A stretch of 64,000 nucleotides of DNA from Luteimicrobium xylanilyticum (lineage in GTDB: Bacteria; Actinomycetota; Actinomycetes; Actinomycetales; Cellulomonadaceae), in NCBI RefSeq assembly GCF_009429125.1, contig NZ_CP045529.1:2170001-2234000 (forward strand). Reading direction: 5' to 3'. This document shows positions 30,272 through 39,779 of this stretch, in pieces. The position numbers and the translations under genes were made by a program. How positions within the stretch are numbered: position 1 is the stretch's first letter; each line of letters begins with the position of its first letter. The notes under the pieces were generated by a model. It was not told the origin of the DNA. It did no database searches and saw nothing but the letters and a program-made list of their open reading frames with translations.

Positions 30272-33046
30272 CTACGTGGCGGGCCCGGAGAGCATGGGCA
30301 GGGCGCGGCGCAGGGCGTCGACGCGGCGGGGCGGGGCGAGGGTGGCGCGGGCCCCGAGGACGGCGAGCCCGTGGGGGGCGACGACGACGGGGGCGAGCTC
30401 GAGGCTCGCGATCTCGGGCAGGTCGTCGGCGAGCACGGACACCCGCCCGACGAGGTCCTCGAGCGCGGTGACGTCGACGCCGGGGGCGCCGCGGTACCCG
30501 AAGAGGCGGGGTGCGGCGCGGACCCGCCGGATCATGGCGGCGACGTCGACGTCGGTGAGGGGCGGGACGCCGTAGGCGATGTCGCCGAGGAGGTCGACGG
30601 CGTCCCCGGACAGTCCGAAGGACACCACGGGCCCGTAGAGGGGGTCCTCGCCGCTGCGCACGACGCACGCGACGCCGGCCTCGGCCATCCGCTGGACCTC
30701 GAACGGGGGTCGGCCCTCGGCGAAGGCGCCGGGGCCGAGGTTGTCGAGGATGGTCGCGCGCAGGGTGTGCAGGCCGGCGCGGACCTCGTCGTCGCTGGTG
30801 ACGTCGAGCCGCACGCCGCCGAGGTCGGCGCGGTGGCGCAGCGCCTCGCTGGTCGCCTTGAGGGCCACGGGGTAGCCGAGCGCGCGGGCGGCGGCGACGG
30901 CCTCGTCGGCGTCCTCGACGGGGGTGGCGGGCCAGAGGGTGACGCCGTAGCAGGCGAGCAGGCGCGCGAGGTCGGGCGCGGGCAGCGGACCCGGGGCGGC
31001 GGACTCGACGATGTCGCGCGCGGCGTCCCGGTCGGCGTCCGGGTAGGCGACGTGGGTGCCGTGGTCCTCCGCACGCCAGCGCGCGTACCGGGCGACGGCC
31101 GCGACGGCCCACACGGCGTCCTCGGGGGTGGAGTAGGCGGGCACGCGGTGGGTGACGCCGTCGGGCGTGGTGTGGGTGAAGGCGTCGGTGAGCCCGTGGA
31201 AGCCGACGGCGCTGACGAGCGTGGGCCGGCCCGACGCCGCCGCGCGCGCCGCGAGCTCCCCGGCGAGCCAGGCGAGGTCCACCCGGACGGTGGGGACGTT
31301 GACGGCGACGACGACGTCGCAGGCGCCGTCGGCGAACACGACGTCGAGGGCGGCGCGGATCCGGTCGGGGCTCGCGTCCTCGCGCTCGACGGAGGCCCGG
31401 CACGCGACGACGAGCCCGGCGGCCTCGGCGGCGTCGGCGACGGCGGAGACCAGCGACGGCGAGCTCCCGACGATCCCGACCCGGCGCCCGGCCGGCAGGG
31501 GCTGGTGGGCGAGGAGCTGCGCGAGGTCGACCATCTGGTGGGTGTTGTCGGCGCGGATCACCCCGGCCTGGCGCATGATCTCCTCGAGCGCGCGGCGCGG
31601 GACGTGCCCGCGGCGCACCGCGTGCCCGGGCGGTGCGAAGCCCCCGGACTGCCCGGCAGCGACCACGACCACGGGCTTCGCCGACGCGAGGCGGCGCGCG
31701 ATCCGGGAGAACTTGCGCGGGTTGCCGATCGACTCGAGGGACAGGCACGCGACCGCCGTCGACGGGTCCTCGGACCAGAACTGCATCATGTCGTTGCCCG
31801 ACACGTCCGCGCGGTTGCCCGCGGACAGGAACGTGGAGACCCCGAGCCCGCGCCGGCGCACCGTCGCGAGGAGCGTGACCGCGGTCGGCGCGGACTGGCA
31901 GAACAGGCCGACGGTGCCGTCGGGGGGCGGGTCGGTCGCGAGGGACACGTCGATCCGGTAGCCCGGCGTGCGGCGCAGCAGCCCGTAGGAGGCGGGGCCG
32001 ATCACGCGCATCCCCGCCGTGTGCGCGCGGCGCACGAGCTCGAGCTGACGCACCAGCCCGTCCGGGCCGAGCTCCGCGAACCCCCCGGACAGCACCACGA
32101 GCCCCCGCACGCCGCGCCGCGCCAGGGCGGGCACGATCGCGAGCACCTGCTCGGGCGCGAGGGCGAGCACCGCCAGGTCGTACGGCCCGGTCGCCGTCTC
32201 GAGGCGGTCGTGGAACGCGACGCCCGGCAGCGCCTCCCCCGCCTCCCGGCCCGTCCCGACGACGTCGAACGTCGCGTCCCCCGGGCCCGCGAGCGCCCCG
32301 GTGACGACGGCGTCGGCGAAGCGGCGCTCGACGGCGTCGGCGGGCAGGGCGGGTGACGTGACCACGAGCACGGCGTGCGCGTCGAGGAGGGTCTGCATCG
32401 AGCGGGCCTCGGCGCGTCGTTCCCGGTCGGCCATGACCTCGCGCGACCGCTCGGTGGGGTCGAGGTCGACGCTCACGGACACGACGCCGTCGTCGACGCG
32501 CTGGGAGACGTCGTACCCGGCCTCACGGAAGACGGCGAGCATGCGGCCGTTCTGGGGCAGGACGTCGGCGGTGAAGCGTTCGACGCCGCGCTCGCGGGCG
32601 GCGGCGGCGATGTGCTCGAGGAGGACGGACCCGAGGCCGCGGCCCTGGTGGGCGTCGGCGATGTTGAACGCGACCTCGGCCTCGTGGGGGGCGGTGCGGT
32701 CGAAGCGGGCGACGCCGATGATCTCCTCGCCGAGCGGGCTGTCGTCGCCGTCGGGGGCGTCGTCCGCGGGGTTGCCGCCGCCGGTGGGCGTGGAGGCGAC
32801 CGCGATGAGGGCGACCCGGTCATGGTGGTCGACGTGCGTGAACCGGCGCAGGTCCCGGTCGGACAGGCGCTCCATCGCGGCGAAGAAGCGGAGGTACACG
32901 GACCGCTGCGACTGGCCGACGTGGAAGCGTTGGAGGGCGTCGGCGTCGGAGGGGCGGATCGGGCGCACGTGCGCGGTCGTCCCGTCCCGCAGGACGACGT
33001 CGGCCTCCCATTCCTCCGGGTAGGGCGGGGCGGCGGGCTCGCTCAC
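30272..33046 (-). CDS. GNAT acetyltransferase fused to ADP-forming acyl-CoA synthetase-like domains (Pat-type)
   Basis: A 924-residue multidomain protein. Residues 15-200 are a GNAT domain with the acetyl-CoA loop HQGRGLGSVLLEH. Residues about 225-700 are CoA-binding and CoA-ligase domains (VVTSPALPADAVERRF; GVRGLVVLSGGFAELG; FCQSAPTAVTLLATV). The final 220 residues form an ATP-grasp-like domain (YPVALKATSEALRHRADLGGV). Pat enzymes of this fusion type acetylate lysines of acyl-CoA synthetases, and in actinobacteria the synthetase-like part acts as a sensor. The active-site His of true ADP-forming synthetases was not seen. The start GTG 33046 has TAGGCT 6 nt upstream. Confidence 0.88.
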   Translation of the reverse strand: MSEPAAPPYPEEWEADVVLRDGTTAHVRPIRPSDADALQRFHVGQSQRSVYLRFFAAMERLSDRDLRRFTHVDHHDRVALIAVASTPTGGGNPADDAPDGDDSPLGEEIIGVARFDRTAPHEAEVAFNIADAHQGRGLGSVLLEHIAAAARERGVERFTADVLPQNGRMLAVFREAGYDVSQRVDDGVVSVSVDLDPTERSREVMADRERRAEARSMQTLLDAHAVLVVTSPALPADAVERRFADAVVTGALAGPGDATFDVVGTGREAGEALPGVAFHDRLETATGPYDLAVLALAPEQVLAIVPALARRGVRGLVVLSGGFAELGPDGLVRQLELVRRAHTAGMRVIGPASYGLLRRTPGYRIDVSLATDPPPDGTVGLFCQSAPTAVTLLATVRRRGLGVSTFLSAGNRADVSGNDMMQFWSEDPSTAVACLSLESIGNPRKFSRIARRLASAKPVVVVAAGQSGGFAPPGHAVRRGHVPRRALEEIMRQAGVIRADNTHQMVDLAQLLAHQPLPAGRRVGIVGSSPSLVSAVADAAEAAGLVVACRASVEREDASPDRIRAALDVVFADGACDVVVAVNVPTVRVDLAWLAGELAARAAASGRPTLVSAVGFHGLTDAFTHTTPDGVTHRVPAYSTPEDAVWAVAAVARYARWRAEDHGTHVAYPDADRDAARDIVESAAPGPLPAPDLARLLACYGVTLWPATPVEDADEAVAAARALGYPVALKATSEALRHRADLGGVRLDVTSDDEVRAGLHTLRATILDNLGPGAFAEGRPPFEVQRMAEAGVACVVRSGEDPLYGPVVSFGLSGDAVDLLGDIAYGVPPLTDVDVAAMIRRVRAAPRLFGYRGAPGVDVTALEDLVGRVSVLADDLPEIASLELAPVVVAPHGLAVLGARATLAPPRRVDALRRALPMLSGPAT

Positions 33047-33052
33047 ACCGGA

Positions 33053-33058
33053 AGCCTA
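33053..33058 (-). promoter_or_regulatory. -10 box of the leaderless GNAT-fusion gene
   Basis: TAGGCT on the minus strand, 6 nt before the GTG at 33046. Confidence 0.5.
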
Positions 33059-33181
33059 GAACGGGTGCTGCGTCCTCGCCGTGAGGGAGCGCACACCGGT
33101 TCCGGTGGCGGGATGCCGTCGGACACCCCGCCACGCGAGAGACTGGGGTGTCCGTCCCCCCCGACCTGCGAGGTGCCGCCC

Positions 33182-33952
33182 GTGATCGAGATCCTCAGCC
33201 CCGTCGAGCTGGAGCGCGCCCAGGACGCCGGCGCGCTCGTCGGCCGCATCCTGCAGACCGTTCGTGACCGGTGCCGGGTCGGCACCAACCTGCTCGAGAT
33301 CGACCGGTGGACCAAGGAGCTGATCGACGACGCCGGCGCCGTGTCCTGCTACGTCGACTACGCGCCGTCGTTCGGCAGCGGGCCGTTCGGGCACTACATC
33401 TGCACGTCCGTCAACGACGCGGTGCTGCACGGGCTCCCCCGCGACTACGCGCTCGCCGACGGCGACCTGCTCACCCTCGACCTGGCGGTGTCCCTGCACC
33501 GGATCGTCGCGGACTCGGCGGTGAGCTTCGTCGTCGGGCAGGACGCGCACCCCGAGGACCTGGCGATGATCGACGCGACCGAGCGCGCGCTCGCCGCGGG
33601 GATCGCCGCGGCCCGGCCGGGCGCGAAGGTCGGGGACCTGTCGCACGCGATCGGCGCCGTGCTGACGGACGCCGGGTACTCGGTGAACACGCAGTTCGGG
33701 GGGCACGGGGTCGGCTCGACGATGCACCAGGACCCGCACATCGCGAACGCGGGGCGCCCCGGGCGCGGGTACACGCTGCGGCCGGGGCTGCTGCTCGCGA
33801 TCGAGCCGTGGGTCATGGCGGACACCGACGAGCTCGTGACCGACGCCGACGGCTGGACCCTGCGCAGCGCGACCGGCGCCCGGACCGCGCACAGCGAGCA
33901 CACCGTCGCGATCACCGACGACGGCGCCCGGATCCTCACGCTGCGGCCGTAG
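33182..33952 (+). CDS. map: Methionine aminopeptidase, type I
   Basis: A 256-residue M24 metallopeptidase removing the initiator methionine. Active-site and metal residues are visible: His in VNDAVLHGLP, Asp in LTLDLAVSLHRIVADSA (two Asp ligands), His in GGHGVGSTMH, Glu in AIEPWVM and Glu in SEHTVAI. There is no SH3-like N-terminal extension. The start GTG 33182 (VIEILSPVELERA) is preceded by GAGGTG; a GTG three codons earlier is possible. Actinobacteria usually carry a second map near the ribosomal genes, so this is likely an additional copy. Confidence 0.92.
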   Translation: MIEILSPVELERAQDAGALVGRILQTVRDRCRVGTNLLEIDRWTKELIDDAGAVSCYVDYAPSFGSGPFGHYICTSVNDAVLHGLPRDYALADGDLLTLDLAVSLHRIVADSAVSFVVGQDAHPEDLAMIDATERALAAGIAAARPGAKVGDLSHAIGAVLTDAGYSVNTQFGGHGVGSTMHQDPHIANAGRPGRGYTLRPGLLLAIEPWVMADTDELVTDADGWTLRSATGARTAHSEHTVAITDDGARILTLRP

Positions 33953-33968
33953 CCGCGCGCGACGGTCC

Positions 33969-34340
33969 TCAGGCGCGCGAGTGGACGGTGATCACGTAGC
34001 CGTCGGGGTCGCGGAACGCGAGCTGGAGCCCGAACGGGCCTTCGGCCGGCTCCTGCACCACGGGCACGCCGGCGTCGACCAGGCGCCCGTGCAGGCCGTC
34101 CACGTCCGGGGCGTGGAACCAGAGGCCGACGCCCGCTCCCAGCGTGCCGAGCGCGTCGAGGTCGACCCCCGGGAACGGCTCGCGGACGGCGAACGCGACG
34201 CCCGACCCGGACGCGAAGACGACGGCGCCCGGGTTGGTCGCGGGCAGCCGGGTCAGGCCGACCGTCTCCTCGTAGAAGCGCGCCGACGCCGCGAGGTCCC
34301 TGACCTGGAGGGAGACGAAGTCGGGTCCTGTCGTCGTCAT
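33969..34340 (-). CDS. VOC-family (glyoxalase/bleomycin-resistance fold) protein
   Basis: A 123-residue single-domain VOC protein with two beta-alpha-beta-beta-beta units: DFVSLQVRDLAASARFYEETVGL at the start and GVGLWFHAPDVDGLHGRLVDAGVPVVQEP in the second half, ending DPDGYVITVH. It may bind a metal and a small molecule or antibiotic. It is divergent from a MarR regulator, and the 87-bp gap carries two inverted repeats, which strongly suggests that it is the regulator's target. Confidence 0.88.
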   Translation of the reverse strand: MTTTGPDFVSLQVRDLAASARFYEETVGLTRLPATNPGAVVFASGSGVAFAVREPFPGVDLDALGTLGAGVGLWFHAPDVDGLHGRLVDAGVPVVQEPAEGPFGLQLAFRDPDGYVITVHSRA

Positions 34341-34379
34341 GACGGCTCCTCTCGTGGGGGCGGCCGGGGCGGCCGAGCC

Positions 34380-34399
34380 AGTGTCAATACACTGACACT
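34380..34399. promoter_or_regulatory. MarR operator 1
   Basis: AGTGTCA-ATACAC-TGACACT, a perfect 7-bp inverted repeat with a 6-bp spacer, in the VOC/MarR divergent region. Confidence 0.6.
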
Positions 34400-34412
34400 C
34401 GCGTCACCGATG

Positions 34413-34428
34413 TGTCAAACTGTTGACA
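34413..34428. promoter_or_regulatory. MarR operator 2, touching the start codon
   Basis: TGTCAA-ACTG-TTGACA, a perfect inverted repeat whose last base is the A of the marR ATG. Binding here would block transcription start if the gene is leaderless. It shares the TGTCA core with operator 1. Confidence 0.6.
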
Positions 34429-34889
34429 TGCCCGGACCTGACGGCCCGACCACTGCCGAGGAGCTCGGCGTGCTGGTCAAGCAGACCCAGTCCGTCCTCC
34501 ACCTGCGCATGGACGACGCGCTGCGCCCGTTCGCGCTGCGCGTGCCGCAGTACGCGTGCCTCCAGGCGCTGGCGGACGACCCCGGCAGCACCGGCTCCGA
34601 GCTCGCCAGGCGTGCGTTCGTCTCGCGCCAGTCCATGAACGTCCTCCTCCAGGGGCTCGAGGGACGCGGCCTCGTCGAACGCTCCGCGGACCCCGGGCCG
34701 CGCCGCGAGCGCACGACCACCCTCACGCCGCAGGGGCGCGACGTCGTCGACCGGGCACGCGGAGCCGTCGCGGAGGTCGCCGACGCCATGGTCGCGCCGC
34801 TCTCCCCCGCCGACCGCCCCCGCCTGCGGACGCTCCTCGTGACCTGCCGGGACGCGCTGCTCGCCGGCGAGGGCTCCGCAGGCGGCTGA
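34428..34889 (+). CDS. MarR-family transcriptional regulator
   Basis: A 153-residue winged-helix protein. The DNA-binding part covers about residues 40-105: LQALADDPGSTGSELARRAFVSRQSMNVLLQGLEGRGLVER, then the wing DPGPRRERTTTLTP. The ATG at 34428 is the only well-placed start, and the frame upstream crosses both operators. By family behaviour it represses itself and the divergent VOC gene and is released by a small ligand. No cysteine is visible in the helix-turn-helix for redox sensing. Confidence 0.9.
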   Translation: MPGPDGPTTAEELGVLVKQTQSVLHLRMDDALRPFALRVPQYACLQALADDPGSTGSELARRAFVSRQSMNVLLQGLEGRGLVERSADPGPRRERTTTLTPQGRDVVDRARGAVAEVADAMVAPLSPADRPRLRTLLVTCRDALLAGEGSAGG

Positions 34890-34936
34890 CCCGCGCGCCC
34901 CGGCGGGCCGTGCACGGGAGCGTGGGTGGCGTGCGC

Positions 34937-34942
34937 GACAAT
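34937..34942 (+). promoter_or_regulatory. Candidate -10 box of the topoisomerase gene
   Basis: GACAAT followed by 7 nt and the ATG at 34950, the usual leaderless spacing in this window; it also overlaps an alternative ATG at 34941. Confidence 0.4.
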
Positions 34943-34949
34943 GGCGCCC

Positions 34950-37481
34950 ATGGCCCGTTCGTCCCGCTCCGGCTCCCGCGCCGCTCCCGACCCCTCCGAG
35001 CCGTTCGTCGAGAAGATCGTCGACATCGACGTCTCGGCGGAGATGGAGGGGTCCTACCTCGAGTACGCGTACTCGGTCATCTACTCCCGGGCCCTGCCCG
35101 ACGCCCGCGACGGCCTCAAGCCCGTGCAGCGCCGCATCCTGTTCCAGATGTCGGAGATGGGCCTGCGCCCCGACCGCTCGTACGTGAAGTCGGCGCGCGT
35201 CGTCGGCGACGTCATGGGCAAGCTCCACCCGCACGGCGACACCGCGATCTACGACGCGCTCGTCCGCCTCGCGCAGGACTTCGCGCTGCGCCTGCCGCTC
35301 GTGGACGGGCACGGGAACTTCGGCTCGCTCGACGACGGCCCCGCCGCCCCCCGGTACACCGAGGCGCGCCCCGCTCCCCCGGCCACCGCGATGACGACGG
35401 GCCTGGACGAGGACGAGGTCGACTTCGTCCCGAACTACGACAACAAGCTCATGCAGCCCGAGGTGCTGCCCGCCGCGATCCCGAACCTGCTGGTCAACGG
35501 GGCGTCCGGGATCGCCGTCGGCATGGCCACGAACATGGCGCCGCACAACCTCGTGGAGGTCGTGGCCGCGGCGCAGCACCTCGTGGCGCACCCCGACGCG
35601 GACCTCGAGGCGCTCATGCGGTTCGTGCCCGGGCCGGACCTGCCGACGGGCGGCAAGATCGTCGGGCTCGAGGGCATCCGCGACGCGTACCGCACGGGGC
35701 GCGGGTCGTTCAAGACCCGCGCGACCGCGAAGATCGAGTCCCTCACGCCCCGCAAGCGCGGGATCGTGGTGACCGAGCTGCCGTACATGGTCGGGCCGGA
35801 GCGCGTGATCGAGAAGGTCCGCGAGGGCGTGCAGGCCAAGAAGCTCCAGGGCATCTCCGCGATCACCGACCTCACGGACCGCGAGCACGGGCTGCGGCTC
35901 GTGATCGAGGTCAAGACGGGCTTCAACCCCGACGCGGTGCTCGAGCAGCTCTACCGGCACACGCCGATGGAGGACTCGTTCGGCATCAACAACGTGACGC
36001 TCGTCGAGGGCCAGCCCCGCACACTCGGCCTGCGCGAGCTGCTCACCGTGTGGGTCGGGCACCGCATCGACGTCGTGCGCCGCCGGTCGCAGTTCCGGCT
36101 CGGCAAGCGCCGCGACCGCCTCCACCTGGTCGAGGGCCTGCTCCTCGCGATCGTCGACATCGACGAGGTCATCGAGGTGATCCGTTCCTCCGAGGACGCC
36201 GGGATCGCCCGCGCGCGCCTCATGGACGTCTTCGACCTGTCCGAGCCGCAGGCCACCTACATCCTCGACCTGCAGCTGCGCCGCCTGACGAAGTTCAGCC
36301 GGATCGAGCTCGAGAAGGAGCAGGACGAGCTCAAGCGCGAGATCGACGAGCTCGAGGCGATCCTCGCCGACGAGCAGCGCCTGCGCGGCGTGGTCAGCGA
36401 CGAGATGGGCGAGGTCGCCCGCCTGTACGGGACGCCGCGGCGCACCATCCTCCTCGACTCCGCGGGGGCCGGGGTGAGCGGGGCGACCGGCGTCGCACCC
36501 GCCGTCGGGACCGGGCGCGGCGCGAAGGCGCCCGCGCTGAGCCTCGAGGTCGCGGACACGCCCTGCCACGTCCTGCTCTCGGCCACGGGCCTGCTCGCCC
36601 GCACGTCCGACGACGCGGCCCCGTCCCGCGAGGGCGCCCGGCACGCGCACGACGTCATCCGGTCCGTGGTGGGCGCCACCGCGCGCGCCGACGTCGGGGC
36701 CGTGACCAACCGGGGTCGCGTGGTCCGGGTGTCCGTGCTGGACCTGCCCTCGCTCCCGCCGACGCAGGGCGCGCCGAGCCTGTCGGGCGGGGTGCCCGTG
36801 ACCGAGGTCGCGGCCCTCGAGCCCGGCGAGAAGGTCCTGGCGCTCGTGGCGCTCGCCCCCGACGCCCCGACGCTCGCGCTCGGCACCAAGGCCGGCGTCG
36901 TCAAGCGGGTCGCGGCCGGTGACGTCCCGAACAAGGACGTGTTCGACGTGATCGGGCTCAAGGACGGCGACGAGGTCGTGGGCGCGGCGGCCGTCGCCGA
37001 CGGCGACGAGCTCGTGTTCGTGTCCTCGGACGCGTCGCTCCTGCACTTCGCCGCGTCGTCGGTGCGACCCCAAGGCCGGGCGGGCGGCGGCATGGCCGGC
37101 ATCAAGCTCGCCGCCGGCGCCGAGGTCGTGTTCTTCGGCACCGTGGCCGCGCACGTCCGCGACGGCGACGGCAGCAGCGAGGGGCTCGCGGGCGCCGTCG
37201 TCGTGACCGTCGCCGGGTCGTCCGACGCGCTGCCCGGCACGCAGACCGGCTCCGCGAAGGTCACCCCGTTCGAGCTCTACCCCGGCAAGGGGCGCGCCAC
37301 CGGTGGTGTCCGCGCGCAGCGGTTCCTGCGCGGCGAGGACGCGCTCATCCTCGCGTGGGTCGGGGCCGCGCCCGCACGCGCCGTCGGGTCGGGCGGGCAG
37401 CCGCTCGACCTGCCCGCGCCCGACGCGCGCCGCGACGGCTCCGGGCAGCCCCTCGCCGCCCCCGTCGCGGCGGTGGGCTGA
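34950..37481 (+). CDS. parC: Type IIA topoisomerase subunit A (ParC-like)
   Basis: An 843-residue DNA topoisomerase A subunit. The N-terminal breakage-reunion domain holds the catalytic Tyr in APRYTEARP and the quinolone-determining segment [14 protein letters not shown], with Thr at the position of E. coli GyrA Ser83. The C-terminal beta-pinwheel lacks a clear canonical GyrA-box (the nearest match is [10 protein letters not shown]), and no gyrB is adjacent. This favours topoisomerase IV over gyrase, but the distinction is not certain. The start 34950 is chosen for its -10 box; ATG 34941 is possible. Confidence 0.85.
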   Translation: MARSSRSGSRAAPDPSEPFVEKIVDIDVSAEMEGSYLEYAYSVIYSRALPDARDGLKPVQRRILFQMSEMGLRPDRSYVKSARVVGDVMGKLHPHGDTAIYDALVRLAQDFALRLPLVDGHGNFGSLDDGPAAPRYTEARPAPPATAMTTGLDEDEVDFVPNYDNKLMQPEVLPAAIPNLLVNGASGIAVGMATNMAPHNLVEVVAAAQHLVAHPDADLEALMRFVPGPDLPTGGKIVGLEGIRDAYRTGRGSFKTRATAKIESLTPRKRGIVVTELPYMVGPERVIEKVREGVQAKKLQGISAITDLTDREHGLRLVIEVKTGFNPDAVLEQLYRHTPMEDSFGINNVTLVEGQPRTLGLRELLTVWVGHRIDVVRRRSQFRLGKRRDRLHLVEGLLLAIVDIDEVIEVIRSSEDAGIARARLMDVFDLSEPQATYILDLQLRRLTKFSRIELEKEQDELKREIDELEAILADEQRLRGVVSDEMGEVARLYGTPRRTILLDSAGAGVSGATGVAPAVGTGRGAKAPALSLEVADTPCHVLLSATGLLARTSDDAAPSREGARHAHDVIRSVVGATARADVGAVTNRGRVVRVSVLDLPSLPPTQGAPSLSGGVPVTEVAALEPGEKVLALVALAPDAPTLALGTKAGVVKRVAAGDVPNKDVFDVIGLKDGDEVVGAAAVADGDELVFVSSDASLLHFAASSVRPQGRAGGGMAGIKLAAGAEVVFFGTVAAHVRDGDGSSEGLAGAVVVTVAGSSDALPGTQTGSAKVTPFELYPGKGRATGGVRAQRFLRGEDALILAWVGAAPARAVGSGGQPLDLPAPDARRDGSGQPLAAPVAAVG

Positions 37482-37493
37482 GGACGGCCGTCG

Positions 37494-38495
37494 TCAGCGC
37501 GCGTCGGTGCCGACGGGCTCCTCGATCCCGAACAGCCGACGGGCGTTGCCGGCGGCGAACCCGTCGCGGGCGTCCGCCGACGGGAACGCCGTGAGGAACT
37601 CCGCGACGTCCGTGGCGCTGGGCCGCTGGAACGGGTAGTCCGTGGAGAACAGCAGCCGGTCCGGGGTCGTGACCTCGAGCACGTGCCGCAGCAGGGCGGG
37701 GTTCAGCATGCCCGAGCTCGTGACGTACACGTTCTCACGCAGGTAGTCGGCGACCGGCCGCTCCAGCCCCGCGATGCGGCCCAGGCTCGCGACCCGGTCC
37801 TGCCAGAACAGCAGCAGCTCGCCCCAGTGCCCGAGCACGAGCTGCAGGTCCGGGTGCCGGTCGAACGTGCCGGCCACGACCAGCCGCAGCGCCGACAGCG
37901 CGGCCTCGAGGTGCCAGCCCCACCCGAACGTGGCCAGCCCGAGGCTCGTCAGGTCGTCGAACCCCCCGTACGCGGCGTCGCGCACCGGCTTCGGCGGGAC
38001 CTGCGGGTGCAGGAAGACCGGTGCTCCGAGCGCCGCGGCGGTCGCGAAGAGGTCGTCGAAGCGCGCGTCGTCGAGCGGGACGTCGCCCACCCGTCCGTAG
38101 ACCATCGCGCCGACGAACCCGAGCGCGCTCGTCCGCTCGAGCTCGGCGACCGCGGCGTCCGGGTCGGCCATCGGGAGCGTCGCGAAGGCGCGGAACCGGG
38201 TCGGGTGACGCGCGACGGCCCCGGCCGCGACGTCGTTGGCGAGCCTCGCCAGGGGCACCGCGACCGCGGCGTCGAGCGGGTGGGTCCCGGGCGGCGCGAG
38301 CGACAGGACCTGGACGTCCACCCCCTGGGCGTCCATCGCGGCGATCCGGGCGTCGTCGAGGTCGTTCAGCCGCTCGAGGTTGTCGCCCGTCTCGTCGAGG
38401 ACGATGCTCGGGTCGGCGCGCTCGGCGGGCAGGTCGCGCACCGCGTCGGTGAGGGCGGGCAGGTTCCAGTGCTCTTCGATCGCGATCAGGCCCAT
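37494..38495 (-). CDS. Amidohydrolase-2 family metal-dependent hydrolase/decarboxylase
   Basis: A 333-residue TIM-barrel enzyme. Metal-site residues are IEEHWNLPAL (Glu and His of the opening EEHW), FLHPQ, LGHWGE and the late STDYPF Asp. This pattern matches the ACMSD/gamma-resorcylate decarboxylase group, which splits off CO2 from aromatic acids, but hydrolytic relatives exist. An AGGAG site precedes the ATG. It is convergent with parC, with only 12 bp between. It stands alone; the neighbouring DUF2255 and SDR genes run the same way and may share a transcript. Confidence 0.85.
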   Translation of the reverse strand: MGLIAIEEHWNLPALTDAVRDLPAERADPSIVLDETGDNLERLNDLDDARIAAMDAQGVDVQVLSLAPPGTHPLDAAVAVPLARLANDVAAGAVARHPTRFRAFATLPMADPDAAVAELERTSALGFVGAMVYGRVGDVPLDDARFDDLFATAAALGAPVFLHPQVPPKPVRDAAYGGFDDLTSLGLATFGWGWHLEAALSALRLVVAGTFDRHPDLQLVLGHWGELLLFWQDRVASLGRIAGLERPVADYLRENVYVTSSGMLNPALLRHVLEVTTPDRLLFSTDYPFQRPSATDVAEFLTAFPSADARDGFAAGNARRLFGIEEPVGTDAR

Positions 38496-38570
38496 CGGGC
38501 GGCTCCTTCGTCGAGGTGGTCGTTCATGTGCCGGTCGTCACGGCCCTTCTCGTGCCCGGCCGGGCGGCGC

Positions 38571-38963
38571 TCACCGACCCGTGGGGACGAGCCGCAGGGT
38601 GCTGCTCGCGCTGGCGGCCGTCACCATGGATCCCGCGCCCGGTCCGTACCTGTCGCGGTAGGCCGCGTCGACCGCCGTCGTGAGCTCGGTGTCGCGGGCG
38701 CCGACGTCCTCGACCGCGACCCCGACCTCCGCGGCCTGCGGGGCACCGAGCCGGACGCGGGCCCGGCGTGAGCGCAGCACGCCGCCGTACCAGCCCGTGT
38801 CGCGGCGGTGCCACGTGCGGATGTAGGCGTCGGCACCGACGCGCACGACCCAGACCGTGACCCAGGGACCGGTGCCGCCGTCCGGATGCTCGACGGCGAG
38901 CTGCAGCTCGCGGGTGCCGTCCAGGAGGCGGAGCTCGTCGGAGGACCAGACGCGGCCCGTCAC
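38571..38963 (-). CDS. DUF2255 family protein
   Basis: A 130-residue protein of unknown function. The family pattern is present: a short N-terminal helix, then WVTVWVVRVGADAYIRTWHRRDTGWYGGVL, similar to nitroreductase-like small barrels. The GTG at 38963 overlaps the TGA of the SDR gene upstream (GTGA), so the two are coupled. It may bind a flavin or deazaflavin, as its fold neighbours do, but nothing visible proves it. Confidence 0.8.
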   Translation of the reverse strand: MTGRVWSSDELRLLDGTRELQLAVEHPDGGTGPWVTVWVVRVGADAYIRTWHRRDTGWYGGVLRSRRARVRLGAPQAAEVGVAVEDVGARDTELTTAVDAAYRDRYGPGAGSMVTAASASSTLRLVPTGR

Positions 38964-39685
38964 CACGGGACGACGCCGTCGCGGTCGAACAGCCCGCCGG
39001 TCGGCCCGTCGTCGGGCAGGGTCGCGAGCCGCACCGCGGCCTCGGCGCCCTCCCGCGGGGTGCTGGTGCCGGCGAAGCCGTTGAGGTCGGTGGCCACGTA
39101 GCCCGGGCACGCGCCGTTGACCTTGAAGCCGGCGCCCGCGAGCGCCTTGGCGTACTGGATGGTGACGGCGTCGAGGAGCGTCTTCGACGGCGCGTAGACG
39201 CCGTCGACCCCGCCGAGGTCGACGCCGGGCGTGGTCTGCAGGGTGAGCGAGGCGACGTGGCTCGACTGGTTCACGATGCGGGGGTGCGCCGAGCGGCGCA
39301 GCAGGGGGAGCATCGCGTTGGTGACACGGACGGCACCGATCACGTTGGTGTCGAGCACGGCGCGCAGGGCGTCCGGGGCGACGGTCGTGGGGTCGGCCGG
39401 CCACGGCCCCGCGATCCCCGCGTTGTTGACCAGCACGTCGAGCCGTCCGAAGCGTTCGTCGAGCGCACGGGCGGCGGCGGCGACCCCGGCGTCGTCGGTG
39501 ACGTCGAGGGGGACCCCGAACGCGTCGACGCCGTCCGCGCGCAGCGCGGCGACCGCCTCGTCACGTCGGTGATCGTCGCGGGCGCCGACACCGACGGTGA
39601 ATCCGGCCGCGCCCAGCCCGGCGGCGATCTCGTACCCGATTCCCTTGTTCGCGCCGGTGACCAGCGCGATCTGCTGCGAGCTCAT
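38960..39685 (-). CDS. SDR-family NAD(P)-dependent oxidoreductase
   Basis: A 241-residue classical short-chain dehydrogenase. The cofactor motif is TGANKGIGYEIA (residues 9-20) with GARDD after strand 2, suggesting NADP. The structural motif NNAG is intact, the catalytic Ser is in NQSSHVAS, and the YxxxK pair is YAPSK. Start Met at 39685; an ATG three codons upstream is possible. It is divergent from a LysR gene by about 94 bp, the normal arrangement for a LysR-controlled enzyme. The substrate is unknown; relatives reduce carbonyls. Confidence 0.9.
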   Translation of the reverse strand: MSSQQIALVTGANKGIGYEIAAGLGAAGFTVGVGARDDHRRDEAVAALRADGVDAFGVPLDVTDDAGVAAAARALDERFGRLDVLVNNAGIAGPWPADPTTVAPDALRAVLDTNVIGAVRVTNAMLPLLRRSAHPRIVNQSSHVASLTLQTTPGVDLGGVDGVYAPSKTLLDAVTIQYAKALAGAGFKVNGACPGYVATDLNGFAGTSTPREGAEAAVRLATLPDDGPTGGLFDRDGVVPW

Positions 39686-39767
39686 GCCGTCCATGCTGGC
39701 GCGCGGCCGGCCGGGGACCAACACCATCTGCGCCGCGGATCGATACCCTCCGAGCATGAGCGCGTCC

Positions 39768-39773
39768 TAGCAT
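39768..39773 (+). promoter_or_regulatory. -10 box of the leaderless lysR gene
   Basis: TAGCAT, then 6 nt, then the GTG at 39780; no ribosome site is present. Confidence 0.5.
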
Positions 39774-39779
39774 GGCCGG

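Noticed and set aside
37494-39685. Amidohydrolase-DUF2255-SDR as a resorcylate degradation operon
   Set aside because: No ring hydroxylase or dioxygenase accompanies them, and the gap after the SDR-DUF2255 pair leaves co-transcription unproven.
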